From Marinobacter orientalis (GTDB lineage: Bacteria; Pseudomonadota; Gammaproteobacteria; Pseudomonadales; Oleiphilaceae): DNA of 64,000 nt. The translations under genes and the position numbers were made by a program. Position 1 is the stretch's first letter, and the number at the start of each line of letters is the position of its first letter. Under the pieces are notes generated by a model that worked only from the letters and a program-made list of their open reading frames with translations, was not told where the DNA came from and did not search any database. Location: NCBI RefSeq assembly GCF_004792665.1, contig NZ_SRZX01000001.1, forward strand, positions 1,550,001-1,614,000, written 5' to 3'. Positions 44,746 to 53,168 of the stretch are shown piece by piece.

Positions 44746-45566
44746 CAAAGTCCCATTAACTCCCGCACGGCGCCTTCACGGCTGGTCTTCAGACCGGCAG
44801 CCCGTCCTTCTTCAATAGCAATCTCCGCCGGAACGCCCATATGGAAACGGTAAAGAGCCCACATGGCACCAACACGGTTGCTGCTGGCGCAGTGCACCAG
44901 AATGGGATAGTTGGCCGGTGATGACGCGATTTTGGAGAATGCTCTGACCTGATCCCGGGTCGGTGCTGTCGTCGAGACTCCAAGCGCGTGGAAATTCAGA
45001 CCTGCGGCATGTGCCTCGGCCTCTTCCTCAGAGACGCCTTCTTCCTCGGTGAGCAGACTGACCACGGTATTGAATCCCTGGGCCTTCAGCTCCGCCATGG
45101 CGCCTTCCTTGAGGTGGCCACCAGCGGCAATAAATGGTGACGGACGGTTGTAGTTTTTCACCACCTGGGGCATTTCGCTGCCGAAGGGGACGGTGGCCCA
45201 GTCATTTTCAATAGCGTAAGGGAGGCGCCGGTCAGGATTCTGTTCAGCGGAGCGCGGAACCGCTGCCGGCATTGGCTGGGCCCCTGCATTTCCAGTACCC
45301 GTCGCAGCACCTGCTGCGCATGGATTTGCCGACGGTTTGGCTGCTGCGCACGGATTGGCCGCCGCGCAGGGATTTGCGGTTGCACTCTGGCTTGCTGCTG
45401 CGCACGGATTAGCGGCAGCACAGGGATTGGCGGACGAACTCTGGCTGGTCGTCTGATCCTGGGTTGCGGTCGGATTCTGGGAATCGGAACACGCAGAAAC
45501 TCCCATCCCCAGCGCGATGGTGATGGCCACAGGCAGTGTGGCACGTTTGAATCGGTAACAGGTCAC
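44745..45566 (-). CDS. Lipoprotein with NPCAA repeats and a CX4R phosphatase/rhodanese-like domain
   Basis: A 273-residue exported protein. The signal peptide ends in a lipobox (GVSAC, Cys26). Residues of about 45-90 carry five NPCAA units in Ala-rich context, giving closely spaced Cys residues. The C-terminal domain (about 120-273) resembles the dual-specificity-phosphatase/Blh fold (GGHLKEGAMAELKAQGFNTV), with the active loop HCASSNRVG. The spacing is Cys-x4-Arg as in rhodaneses and Blh proteins, not the CX5R of phosphatases. The GTG start at 45566 has AGGAG eight bases upstream. Next to YeeE/YedE transporters, a periplasmic sulfur-carrier role is more likely than phosphatase activity. Confidence 0.75.
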   Translation of the reverse strand: MTCYRFKRATLPVAITIALGMGVSACSDSQNPTATQDQTTSQSSSANPCAAANPCAAASQSATANPCAAANPCAAAKPSANPCAAGAATGTGNAGAQPMPAAVPRSAEQNPDRRLPYAIENDWATVPFGSEMPQVVKNYNRPSPFIAAGGHLKEGAMAELKAQGFNTVVSLLTEEEGVSEEEAEAHAAGLNFHALGVSTTAPTRDQVRAFSKIASSPANYPILVHCASSNRVGAMWALYRFHMGVPAEIAIEEGRAAGLKTSREGAVRELMGL

Positions 45567-45578
45567 GACTGTGCTCCT

Positions 45579-46190
45579 TCAGTTCTGTCTGTTGCTTTCC
45601 GGGTAAAGGTCAGATGCCTGATAGGGCCCGCCAAGCTTTCGCTCAAGCCTGCTGCCCAGCCTGAAACCACCCCACGCCATTGCCGCCAGCACCAGAATGA
45701 TCAGCCACTCCGGTATCCCGGTAAGATCCATCAGGGTTTGCCCCTGCGGGCCGGGTGTAGCGAGATAGAGTTTCTCAAGGGGGGCGAACCAGGCGGCAAA
45801 CAACGCCGTACCCAGCACCATTCCGGCCATGAAAACGATAGCGTCAATCCGCCCGCCGGCAAGTCCCGCCACCGATGTGCCGGGGCAGTAGCCACCAATG
45901 GCAAAGCCGGCACCAATCAGCAGTCCGCCGACTCCCATGGCGGCGTAAAACGGGGTAGGGACATAGTAGCTGCCACTCCCCATCAAGCCGAACTGCTTCG
46001 ACACCCACAACAGCAGGGCAGCCACGATAACGGCGGTAAACATGACCTTGAAAACTGACCAGTCTTCAAGGCGAAACTGTCCGGTGAGTTTCCGGGGACT
46101 TCCAAACCCTGCATTCTCGAGCGCAAAGCCGAACAGGAATCCGGCAAGCAGGCCGGACGCAACACCGGAATCAAAGAGAGGCCAGATCAT
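45579..46190 (-). CDS. YeeE/YedE-family half transporter (DUF6691-like)
   Basis: A 203-residue membrane protein with about five helices. The conserved YeeE motif appears as FAIGGYCPGTSVAGLAGGRID with its Cys, and FGFALENAGFGSPRKLTGQF is typical of the C-terminal half of YedE. It pairs with the next upstream gene to give a complete YeeE-type channel, a family that takes up thiosulfate or related sulfur compounds. Its ATG overlaps the partner's stop (ATGA). Confidence 0.85.
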   Translation of the reverse strand: MIWPLFDSGVASGLLAGFLFGFALENAGFGSPRKLTGQFRLEDWSVFKVMFTAVIVAALLLWVSKQFGLMGSGSYYVPTPFYAAMGVGGLLIGAGFAIGGYCPGTSVAGLAGGRIDAIVFMAGMVLGTALFAAWFAPLEKLYLATPGPQGQTLMDLTGIPEWLIILVLAAMAWGGFRLGSRLERKLGGPYQASDLYPESNRQN

Positions 46191-46693
46191 TGCCAGTACC
46201 TCCTTACCATAAAACTGAACAGGAACCCCGCCGCAAAGAAGCAGATCAGGAACACAAATCCCCCCACCGCCAGTGCGGCACCACCGGACAGGCCAAGGCC
46301 ACTGGTGCAGCCTCGTGCCAGGCGCGCCCCTAGGCCGGTCAGAATACCACCGACCAGAGCCATCACCAGCCGGCTACCAACCCCTGCCGACGGCCCCCTC
46401 TCAACCTGGGGGCGGAAGCGGCGACCGGACAGCGCCCCGACAAGCGCTCCAATAAAGGCGCCGAGAACTTCCCAGGTGATCCAGGCCTGAAGGGGGTTAC
46501 CGCGAACATAGTCTCCCAGGTAGCGGTTTGCAGCGGTCAACTCCGGCGCCAGCCACTGGCCGGACTCCGCCGTAAGTCGCGTGAAGAAACCACTGGCACC
46601 CAGACCATGGCCAGTCAGAACGAAGGTAAGAAAGAGGGCCAGTCCCAGAGCAACACCGGCCGATAAGGGTGACCAGAAAGGACGTGGAGACAT
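46187..46693 (-). CDS. YeeE/YedE-family half transporter (N-terminal half type)
   Basis: A 168-residue membrane protein with about four helices and the motif LARGCTSGLGLSGGAALAVGGF, whose Cys is the conserved sulfur-relay residue of YeeE-like proteins. It is the first gene of the minus-strand sulfur unit, with a good upstream promoter candidate. Paired half-size YeeE genes are often found in sulfide or thiosulfate detoxification operons with BigR/Blh; no ArsR-type regulator is present here. Confidence 0.85.
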   Translation of the reverse strand: MSPRPFWSPLSAGVALGLALFLTFVLTGHGLGASGFFTRLTAESGQWLAPELTAANRYLGDYVRGNPLQAWITWEVLGAFIGALVGALSGRRFRPQVERGPSAGVGSRLVMALVGGILTGLGARLARGCTSGLGLSGGAALAVGGFVFLICFFAAGFLFSFMVRRYWQ

Positions 46694-46726
46694 GGGGGCT
46701 CCTTGCAGGCTAAATAGATATTACTT

Positions 46727-46755
46727 TTTGTACTATCCTTATTCGTTTATGTCAA
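46727..46755 (-). promoter_or_regulatory. Candidate sigma-70 promoter of the sulfur unit
   Basis: On the minus strand a perfect TTGACA (46755-46750) is followed after 17 bases by TACAAA (46732-46727). The YeeE-type ATG is about 34 bases downstream. Confidence 0.5.
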
Positions 46756-46842
46756 GAGGCCAGGCAGCCATTGAGCCTCGCTGCTAAAGCCGGGACTCAA
46801 CGGATAACCCACAGCGGCGGTGAGCAGCCCTGTTCAGGGACA

Positions 46843-47874
46843 TCACAGGGCCCATGTCAGCGAAAGGGTGCCAAAACTGAAATTATCCTTGTTGGTTTCT
46901 TCTTCACCGGTCGTTGCCCGCAGAATCATGGCCAGCTGTAACTGATTCCATTGCCATGTTCCGCCAATACCGACCTGGCCCTGGACCAGACTTTCATCGA
47001 ACCGGAAGGGATCGGAGTTTTCATCAAGATAGGAATAGGGTACATATTCCAGCCCCATCCCGAGAAATACAGACCATCCCCGACCATTTGCATTCAAGGC
47101 ACCCGGCATCCCGATTGTGGAGGCGGTGCCGGCATAATCGGGTACAAAATTGATCGGCAAATACTGTCCGATACGCCAGACCAGGCCAATCCTGCCATTG
47201 GTTTTGAAGCTGGACAGCATGGCCGAGCCCAGGAGCGAAACTTCCTGCTCCAGGTCATCCGGCGAACCACTGTGCATGATTTTTCTGGCATGGGCCGCCT
47301 GTACACCGCCAAGGACGTCAGTACCAAGCTGGTGGTCCCAGCCATTCGGAGTTTCATTTCCAGTCAATTCATGCGCCCATTTCTGGGATTCTTCTGCGCC
47401 GCTTTCCGGGCCGACAACCCCGAGATGGACACCATATCCCGTAATACTGTTGGCATCCCAACTCCACAAGGTGGTGCTGGCAAAGAGAAACCCCGCATAG
47501 GGGAGATCGTCCAATTGGGGTTCACTGGCGGTGATATCTGCCGGGGTGACCATCAGTTGTCGCAAGCTGAAGGCAAGCGCATGCTCCTGGGTCTGTGAAT
47601 TCAGGCCGGGTAAAAAACCGACGGCATCTTTCGCGCCGCGTGCAAGGCTGGCCGATTTTTTTTGCTGGTCATCGGCGCTGGCTGTGAGATAGGAGAGCTT
47701 TAAACCGTTCGTATATCCCCTGTCTGTACCGGTAAACAGGTCGTTATCCCAGGCAATGTTGAAGGTGTCGGCCTGGGCTGTAATGGCAAATGCCGAGAAG
47801 GTCAGGCCACCGAGCAGAGTCCTCAGGGTTGGCCGTAACAGGTGTTCTGTAAGCAGGGATAGTTTTGGGCGCAC
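46843..47874 (-). CDS. LpxR-like outer-membrane lipid A deacylase family protein (DUF2219)
   Basis: A 343-residue protein with a signal peptide (hydrophobic LLGGLTFSAFAITAQA, cleavage before DTFNIAW). The mature N-terminus IAWDNDLFTGTDRGYTNGLKLSYL is the hallmark of LpxR/DUF2219 beta-barrels, where the Asn-Asp pair belongs to the active site. The last residues (FSFGTLSLTWAL) fit an outer-membrane barrel end. LpxR removes the 3'-acyloxyacyl chain of lipid A. I chose the GTG at 47874 with GGAG six bases upstream; the frame stays open to 48162 but would run into the LysR gene. No relation to neighbours is evident. Confidence 0.8.
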   Translation of the reverse strand: MRPKLSLLTEHLLRPTLRTLLGGLTFSAFAITAQADTFNIAWDNDLFTGTDRGYTNGLKLSYLTASADDQQKKSASLARGAKDAVGFLPGLNSQTQEHALAFSLRQLMVTPADITASEPQLDDLPYAGFLFASTTLWSWDANSITGYGVHLGVVGPESGAEESQKWAHELTGNETPNGWDHQLGTDVLGGVQAAHARKIMHSGSPDDLEQEVSLLGSAMLSSFKTNGRIGLVWRIGQYLPINFVPDYAGTASTIGMPGALNANGRGWSVFLGMGLEYVPYSYLDENSDPFRFDESLVQGQVGIGGTWQWNQLQLAMILRATTGEEETNKDNFSFGTLSLTWAL

Positions 47875-48017
47875 AGTGCACTCCAGCGCAAGTGTCTGAA
47901 TAGTGGTTGAATTGCACAGTATAGTGGTTGCTGGCAAAGAGGGCGAGTGCTCACACCCCGAACGCCTTTTCTGTCGCAATAACAGAGTCAGTTTGCAGCC
48001 AGGCACCTTCCCGGCCG

Positions 48018-48911
48018 TCATGCCGGCCAGCCAGTGACTCCTGTCAAGCGTTTCAGAATCACTCGCTCCAATGCCTGGGCGGAAGGCGACAGCGACCGGT
48101 TGGCTGGTTTGATGATGCCGATCTGGCGGACCAGTTTGGGTTCGCTCAGGGGCACAAAGCACAGCTTCCGGTTATCTACCGGAAAGGCCAGGCGGGGCAG
48201 CGTGGTAATGCCACTGCCTGCCTCCAGCATGGCGAGCAGGGAGATCATGTTGGAAATGTAAAAGTCGTTATTATCCACCAGGCTGGCCGCCGCGGTATTT
48301 TTCAGGAGCCGCGAGGTGCCGTTGGCGATGAAACGTTCTTTCTCCAGTTCGTGCCACTGCAGGCTGTCGCGGTTTGCCAGTCGGTGGTCACGATGCAATA
48401 CAACCCCGATGTTGTCCTCGAACAGGTGGGTATAGCTCAGGTGTTCATCCTGCGCCCAGACACTGCTGATCCCCAGATCCACCTCGCCATTGGCGACCAT
48501 ACGGCAGACGAACTCGGCGTTTTCGTCGTGGAGGTTAATATTGATGTCGGGATACTCGGCAATGAATGCCGCCAGGAATCCCGGCATCAGCCGGCTGGCA
48601 ACGGACGGCACCGTGGCCAGTGTAACGCGCCCCTGCTGACCATGGGCGACATGCTGAAGGTCCCTGGCCAGTCGGTCGTGCTGTCTTATCAGTTCCCGGA
48701 ATCTGGGCAGGCAATACTCACCAAATGGCGTCAACTGTCCCTTGAGACTCTTTTCGAAAAGCGGCTGTCCGAGCCGCTCCTCAAGATCACGTATGGCCAT
48801 GGACAGCGCCGGCTGGCTGCGATGCAGCTGGCGGGCAGCGCCGTGAAAACTGCCTTCCTCCCAGACCGCCAGCACATAGCGCAGCGGCTGAATCTTGAGC
48901 TCGATCCCCAT
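48018..48911 (-). CDS. LysR-family transcriptional regulator
   Basis: A 297-residue LysR protein: winged helix-turn-helix at residues 6-65 (EEGSFHGAARQLHRSQPALSMAIRDLEERLG) and a periplasmic-binding-like effector domain from about 92 (GRVTLATVPSVASRLMPGFL, GEVDLGISS). It is divergent from the aldehyde dehydrogenase operon, with a dyad symmetric site in the shared 124-base gap, so it most likely controls that operon. The inducer is unknown but should be the substrate or an intermediate of the pathway. Confidence 0.9.
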   Translation of the reverse strand: MGIELKIQPLRYVLAVWEEGSFHGAARQLHRSQPALSMAIRDLEERLGQPLFEKSLKGQLTPFGEYCLPRFRELIRQHDRLARDLQHVAHGQQGRVTLATVPSVASRLMPGFLAAFIAEYPDININLHDENAEFVCRMVANGEVDLGISSVWAQDEHLSYTHLFEDNIGVVLHRDHRLANRDSLQWHELEKERFIANGTSRLLKNTAAASLVDNNDFYISNMISLLAMLEAGSGITTLPRLAFPVDNRKLCFVPLSEPKLVRQIGIIKPANRSLSPSAQALERVILKRLTGVTGWPA

Positions 48912-48945
48912 ACGTCATTTATCCTCAGAGCAGTGCCAATAGACC

Positions 48946-48960
48946 ATAAGCATAGCTTAT
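48946..48960. promoter_or_regulatory. Putative LysR-type operator
   Basis: ATAAGC-ATA-GCTTAT is a perfect interrupted dyad containing the T-N11-A pattern of LysR sites. It lies 35 bases upstream of the lysR start and 76 bases upstream of the aldehyde dehydrogenase start. A second A/T-rich half-site-like stretch follows at 48980-49000. Confidence 0.55.
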
Positions 48961-49035
48961 CAAAAGTACGATATTTTTGATTATCCTTATAAATAAAAGG
49001 CGTCTAGGCTATGGGTAATCATTGAGGAGGAACCC

Positions 49036-50478
49036 ATGTCACAGTCGCACGCACTCTACATCGGTGGAGAGTGGGTCAAGGGCGAACAGTCTGCCCAGCC
49101 CAACCAGAACCCGTCTGATCTTTCCGATATCATCGGCCATTATGACCAGGCCAGCGCCAGTCAGGTGAAACAGGCCATTGAGGCCGCCCGGCAAGGGCAG
49201 AAAGCCTGGGCTGAAACCGGGCTTGAGGCCCGTTACAGCGTGCTGATGGCCATTGGCAATGAGCTGATTGCCCGCAAGGAGGAACTGGGCGAGCTGCTTT
49301 CCCGGGAGGAGGGCAAGCCGCTGGCAGAGGGCAAGGGCGAGGTGTATCGCTCCGGCCAGTTCTTCCATTATTACGCCGCTGAAGTGCTTCGCCAGATTGA
49401 TGACCGGGTGGCATCAGTGCGCCCCGGTGTCGAGATAGAAACCCGCCGCGAGCCGCTGGGGGTCGTCGGCGTGATCAGCCCCTGGAATTTCCCCATGGCG
49501 ACCGCCGTCTGGAAAATCGCCCCGGCCCTGGCGTTCGGCAACGCCGTGGTGTTCAAGCCTGCCAATCTGGTGCCGGCAAGCGCCTGGGCGCTCACGGAAA
49601 TCATCAGCCGTCAGGCTCTGCCCGCCGGTACCTTCAATCTGGTGACCGGCAGCGGCCGCGAAGCAGGTGAAGCCCTGATTACCAGTCCCCAGGTTCAGGC
49701 TGTCAGCTTTACCGGGTCGCTGGAGGTTGGTCGCCGTGTGGCTGCCGCTACTGCCGCCAACCTGGTGAAATGCCAACTGGAAATGGGCTCCAAGAATGCC
49801 CTGATCGTGCTGGACGACGCCGACCTGGATGTGGCCGTTGATGCCGCGTTCGCCGGTGCCTATTCCGGTACCGGGCAGAAGTGTACCGCCTCTTCACGAC
49901 TGATTGTTACCGATGCGGTACACGATGACTTTGTGGCCAGACTGACCGCAAAGCTTGCCGCGGCGAAGGTTGGCCCGGCGCTTGCGGATGGCACGGTCAT
50001 CGGCCCCATTGCCAGCGAAAGCCAGTTGGCAGCCAACCGGCGCTGGGTAGATGTTGCCCTGCAGGAGGGTGCCACGCTGGCATTCGGCGGTGACGACGTG
50101 AGTGCTGCCGGTGATGGCTATTACATGCAGCCGGTTCTGTTCACAGACACCACCAACGACATGGCTATCAACCGCGACGAAGTGTTCGGTCCTGTGGCCT
50201 GTGTGATCCGCGTTCCGGACTACGAAACGGCGCTGAGCACGCTGAACGATACCAACTACGGCCTGACTGCCGGCCTGATCACCCGTTCCCTGCATTGGGC
50301 GACGGACTTCAAGGCTCGTGCGGAGACCGGCTGCGTGATGGTGAACCTGGCCACTGCCGGCACGGATTATCACGTGCCTTTTGGTGGCCGCAAGGATTCC
50401 AGTTTCGGGCCGCGGGAACAGGGCCGGTACGCCCGGGAGTTCTACACCGTGGTGAAAACCTGTTACACCAAGGCCTGA
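49036..50478 (+). CDS. NAD(P)-dependent aldehyde dehydrogenase
   Basis: A 480-residue aldehyde dehydrogenase. PWNFPMATAVWKIAPALAFG, FKPANLVPASAWAL, the general base Glu249 in QLEMGSKNALIVLDDADLD and the nucleophile Cys283 in TGQKCTASSRL are all present. The GSKNALIVLDDADLD and GQKCTASSRL segments resemble alpha-ketoglutarate semialdehyde dehydrogenases of proline/hydroxyproline or sugar-acid pathways. A strong GAGGAGG ribosome site precedes the ATG. It is the first gene of a six-gene operon and probably oxidises the aldehyde released from the imported compound. Confidence 0.88.
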   Translation: MSQSHALYIGGEWVKGEQSAQPNQNPSDLSDIIGHYDQASASQVKQAIEAARQGQKAWAETGLEARYSVLMAIGNELIARKEELGELLSREEGKPLAEGKGEVYRSGQFFHYYAAEVLRQIDDRVASVRPGVEIETRREPLGVVGVISPWNFPMATAVWKIAPALAFGNAVVFKPANLVPASAWALTEIISRQALPAGTFNLVTGSGREAGEALITSPQVQAVSFTGSLEVGRRVAAATAANLVKCQLEMGSKNALIVLDDADLDVAVDAAFAGAYSGTGQKCTASSRLIVTDAVHDDFVARLTAKLAAAKVGPALADGTVIGPIASESQLAANRRWVDVALQEGATLAFGGDDVSAAGDGYYMQPVLFTDTTNDMAINRDEVFGPVACVIRVPDYETALSTLNDTNYGLTAGLITRSLHWATDFKARAETGCVMVNLATAGTDYHVPFGGRKDSSFGPREQGRYAREFYTVVKTCYTKA

Positions 50479-50488
50479 GGAATCCGTC

Positions 50489-51490
50489 ATGTCAAAGTCT
50501 GTTCTGACCATTGATGGCCTGCAGTACTCGAACTGGTCACGATCCATTTTCGAGGAAATGCGGGAAGGCGGTGTTAACGCGGTGCATGCCACTCTGGTGT
50601 ATCACGAAAATTGCCGCGAGACCCTGCTGCGTTTCGGAGAATGGCAACGCCGCTTTGAAGAGCATGAAGACCTGATCATGCCGGTGTTCCAGGCCAGCGA
50701 TATCGAGCTGGCCCGGGCAAGCAACCGAGTGGGCATATTTTTCGGTGCCCAGAACTGTTCGCCCATTGAAGATGATATTGATCTGGTCGCCATCATGCGG
50801 CGGCTCGGGCTGTTGATCATGCAGCTTACGTATAACAATCAGAGCCTGCTGGCCTGTGGATGTTACGAAGCGGAAGACAGCGGCATCACCCGTTTCGGCA
50901 GGCAGGTGATCCGGGAGATGAACCGGGTCGGCATGTTGATTGATATGTCTCACAGCGCGGAGCGTTCGACGCTGGAGGCCATTGAGCTGTCGGAGCGGCC
51001 GGTGATTATTTCCCATGCCAATCCGGCGAGCTTTCATGCCGCCAAACGCAACAAGTCCGAGGAGGTGTTGCGGGCAGTGGCGCAGAGTGGCGGCATTCTG
51101 GGGTTTTCCGTGTATCCGTTCCACCTTAAAAATGGTCCGGACTGCACGCTGGATGAGTTCTGCGGCATGGTGGCCGATACCGCAGAACTGATGGGAATCG
51201 ACCATATTGGAATGGGCACCGACCTGTGCCAGGGACAGCCGGAATCGGTGCTGACCTGGATGCGCAACGGCAGGTGGACCAAGGCCATGGACTATGGCGA
51301 GGGCAACAAGGCGAACGCCGGCTGGCCGGAGCCGCTGTCCTGGTTCAGCGACAACCGCCATTTCGGCAATATCACTGAGGGGTTGCGCCTGAAAGGGTTC
51401 AATCAGGAAGAGATCGAGAAGATCATGGGCCGAAACTGGCTCCGGCAATTAACCGAGGGTACGCGACCCCAGGCAGGGAGCGTGTACTGA
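50489..51490 (+). CDS. Peptidase M19 (membrane dipeptidase) homologue lacking the HxD motif
   Basis: A 333-residue TIM-barrel protein of the renal-dipeptidase family. The two downstream metal His residues are present (MLIDMSHSAE and VIISHANPASF), as are the FGRQVIREMNRVG helix and HIGMGTDL. The N-terminal His-x-Asp that binds the second metal is absent: the strand reads LTIDGLQYSNWSRSIFEEM. A similar variant lies beside the dimethylglycine genes of Pseudomonas aeruginosa (PA5396 type, from memory), suggesting a role in quaternary-amine breakdown rather than dipeptide cleavage. It starts ten bases after the dehydrogenase stop. Confidence 0.83.
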   Translation: MSKSVLTIDGLQYSNWSRSIFEEMREGGVNAVHATLVYHENCRETLLRFGEWQRRFEEHEDLIMPVFQASDIELARASNRVGIFFGAQNCSPIEDDIDLVAIMRRLGLLIMQLTYNNQSLLACGCYEAEDSGITRFGRQVIREMNRVGMLIDMSHSAERSTLEAIELSERPVIISHANPASFHAAKRNKSEEVLRAVAQSGGILGFSVYPFHLKNGPDCTLDEFCGMVADTAELMGIDHIGMGTDLCQGQPESVLTWMRNGRWTKAMDYGEGNKANAGWPEPLSWFSDNRHFGNITEGLRLKGFNQEEIEKIMGRNWLRQLTEGTRPQAGSVY

Positions 51491-51542
51491 ATTTTCTCTG
51501 TTCCAGCTATAAAGCTCCAACAACAAAAAACAGGTAAACGCC

Positions 51543-53165
51543 ATGACAATCTCAGCCAGCTCTACCGCGACTCAGGAAGCGGGTATCAAGCGCTTGGGGG
51601 ACCCGATCGTATTGGGCCTGAGCATTGGGTTCATACTGCTTTTTCTTGGTCTCTCACTCTATGACATCGAGTGGACGGCCGGATTGATTTCCAGCGGCTT
51701 TGCCTGGACGGCCGAGACCCTGGGCTCCTTCTTCCAACTTCTGCTGTTGCTGACCTTTCTGATTGGCATGGGCGTGGCTGTCTCCCCGGCGGGCAGTGCC
51801 AAGGTGGGTAACCGCAGCACCCCGGAGCTGAGCACGTTTAAATGGTTGTCCATCATCATGTGTACGCTCCTGGCCGGCGGTGGTGTTTTCTTTGCAGCTG
51901 GTGAGCCGGTGTATCACTTTGTAGTGACGCCGCCTGTGTTCAGTACCGAGGCCGGAACGGCGGAAGCGGTTGCGCCAGCGCTTGCGCAGTCATTCATGCA
52001 CTGGGGATTCCTGGCCTGGGCAATTCTCGGGACACTGTCTGCCATTGTGCTGGCCCATGCCCACTATGTGAAAGGTCAGCCACTGCAGCCCCGGACACTG
52101 CTTTATCCGGTGTTTGGCAACCGGGTGATGCATGGCTGGTTTGGCGGCCTGGTGGATGCCGCCTGTGTGATCGCAGTGGTTGCCGGCACTGTGGGGCCGA
52201 TCGGGTTCCTGGCCACGCAGGTCAGTTTTGGCCTCCATGAGTTGTTCGGTTTCCCCCAGGGTTACGGTACCCAGCTGGTGATACTGGCAGTGCTGGCGGG
52301 TGTTTATGTGACCTCGGCAATGACGGGAATCCACAGGGGTATCCAGATTCTGAGCCGGTTCAATGTCTTTCTGGCACTGGCGATTGCGGCGGTGATTTTC
52401 ATCTTCGGTCCGACACTGTTTCTGACCAACGCCTACACCCAGGGCTTCGGAGAGTACGTCACGTCTTTCTTCGCCATGGCAACGGTTACCGCCAACACTG
52501 CTGAAGGCTGGTGGATGCAATGGTGGACCGTGTTCTTCTTTGCCTGGTTCCTGGGTTACGGGCCTCTGATGGCCATCTTCGTTGCCCGCATCTCCCGGGG
52601 CAGGACAATCCGCCAGATGATTCTCGCCGTGGGCGTCATGGCGCCAGTGGCGACCACCATATGGTTTACCCTGTTGGGTGGGTCCGGCATTTTTTACCAG
52701 CTAACGGGCGCTATCGACCTGACCGGAGCTCTCAACAATTTCCAGTTTGACGTAGCCACACTCACCATTGCCCAGGCGTTGCCCGGCGGCACGCTGATGG
52801 CGCTGGCCATTCTGGTCCTCACTACTATTTTTGTGGCAACCACGGGCGACTCCATGAGCTACGCCATTGCAGTGGTCAGCGCCGGACATGACGACCCCGA
52901 CCCCATCGTTCGTGCCTTCTGGGGCGTGGCGATGGCTCTGATGGCGGCGGTGCTTCTGTACATGGGTGCGGGGCAGATCAGTGCGCTGCAGCAATTCATT
53001 GTCATCACGGCGATACCCGTCTCACTGATTCTGCTGCCGTCACTTTACATTGGCCCGAAATCCGCCTATGCAATGGCAAGGGAGCAGGGCATTGTGCCGC
53101 CCAAGGGTGAAGTGGCCCTGGCCGGTCAAACGTCAGTTTCGTCTGACTCTGTTTCGAGGAATTAA
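51543..53165 (+). CDS. BCCT-family transporter (betaine/choline/carnitine type)
   Basis: A 540-residue membrane protein with about 12 helices. The BCCT core WWMQWWTVFFFAWFLGYGPLMAIFVARISRGRTIRQ is well conserved, including the ISRGRTIRQ cytoplasmic loop. The family imports betaines, carnitine, choline and related zwitterions using Na+ or H+. The N-terminal part is shorter and more diverged than BetT/OpuD, and the C-terminus lacks a long osmosensing tail, which favours a catabolic role over osmoprotection. It lies inside the aldehyde dehydrogenase/M19 operon. Confidence 0.88.
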   Translation: MTISASSTATQEAGIKRLGDPIVLGLSIGFILLFLGLSLYDIEWTAGLISSGFAWTAETLGSFFQLLLLLTFLIGMGVAVSPAGSAKVGNRSTPELSTFKWLSIIMCTLLAGGGVFFAAGEPVYHFVVTPPVFSTEAGTAEAVAPALAQSFMHWGFLAWAILGTLSAIVLAHAHYVKGQPLQPRTLLYPVFGNRVMHGWFGGLVDAACVIAVVAGTVGPIGFLATQVSFGLHELFGFPQGYGTQLVILAVLAGVYVTSAMTGIHRGIQILSRFNVFLALAIAAVIFIFGPTLFLTNAYTQGFGEYVTSFFAMATVTANTAEGWWMQWWTVFFFAWFLGYGPLMAIFVARISRGRTIRQMILAVGVMAPVATTIWFTLLGGSGIFYQLTGAIDLTGALNNFQFDVATLTIAQALPGGTLMALAILVLTTIFVATTGDSMSYAIAVVSAGHDDPDPIVRAFWGVAMALMAAVLLYMGAGQISALQQFIVITAIPVSLILLPSLYIGPKSAYAMAREQGIVPPKGEVALAGQTSVSSDSVSRN

Positions 53166-53168
53166 AAC

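Noticed and set aside
44745..45566. Calling the lipoprotein a tyrosine phosphatase
   Set aside because: The active loop has four, not five, residues between Cys and Arg, and the neighbours handle sulfur.
47875..48162. N-terminal extension of the LpxR-like protein
   Set aside because: It has no signal peptide at its start and overlaps the LysR gene; the GTG at 47874 has a ribosome site and sits just before the signal sequence.
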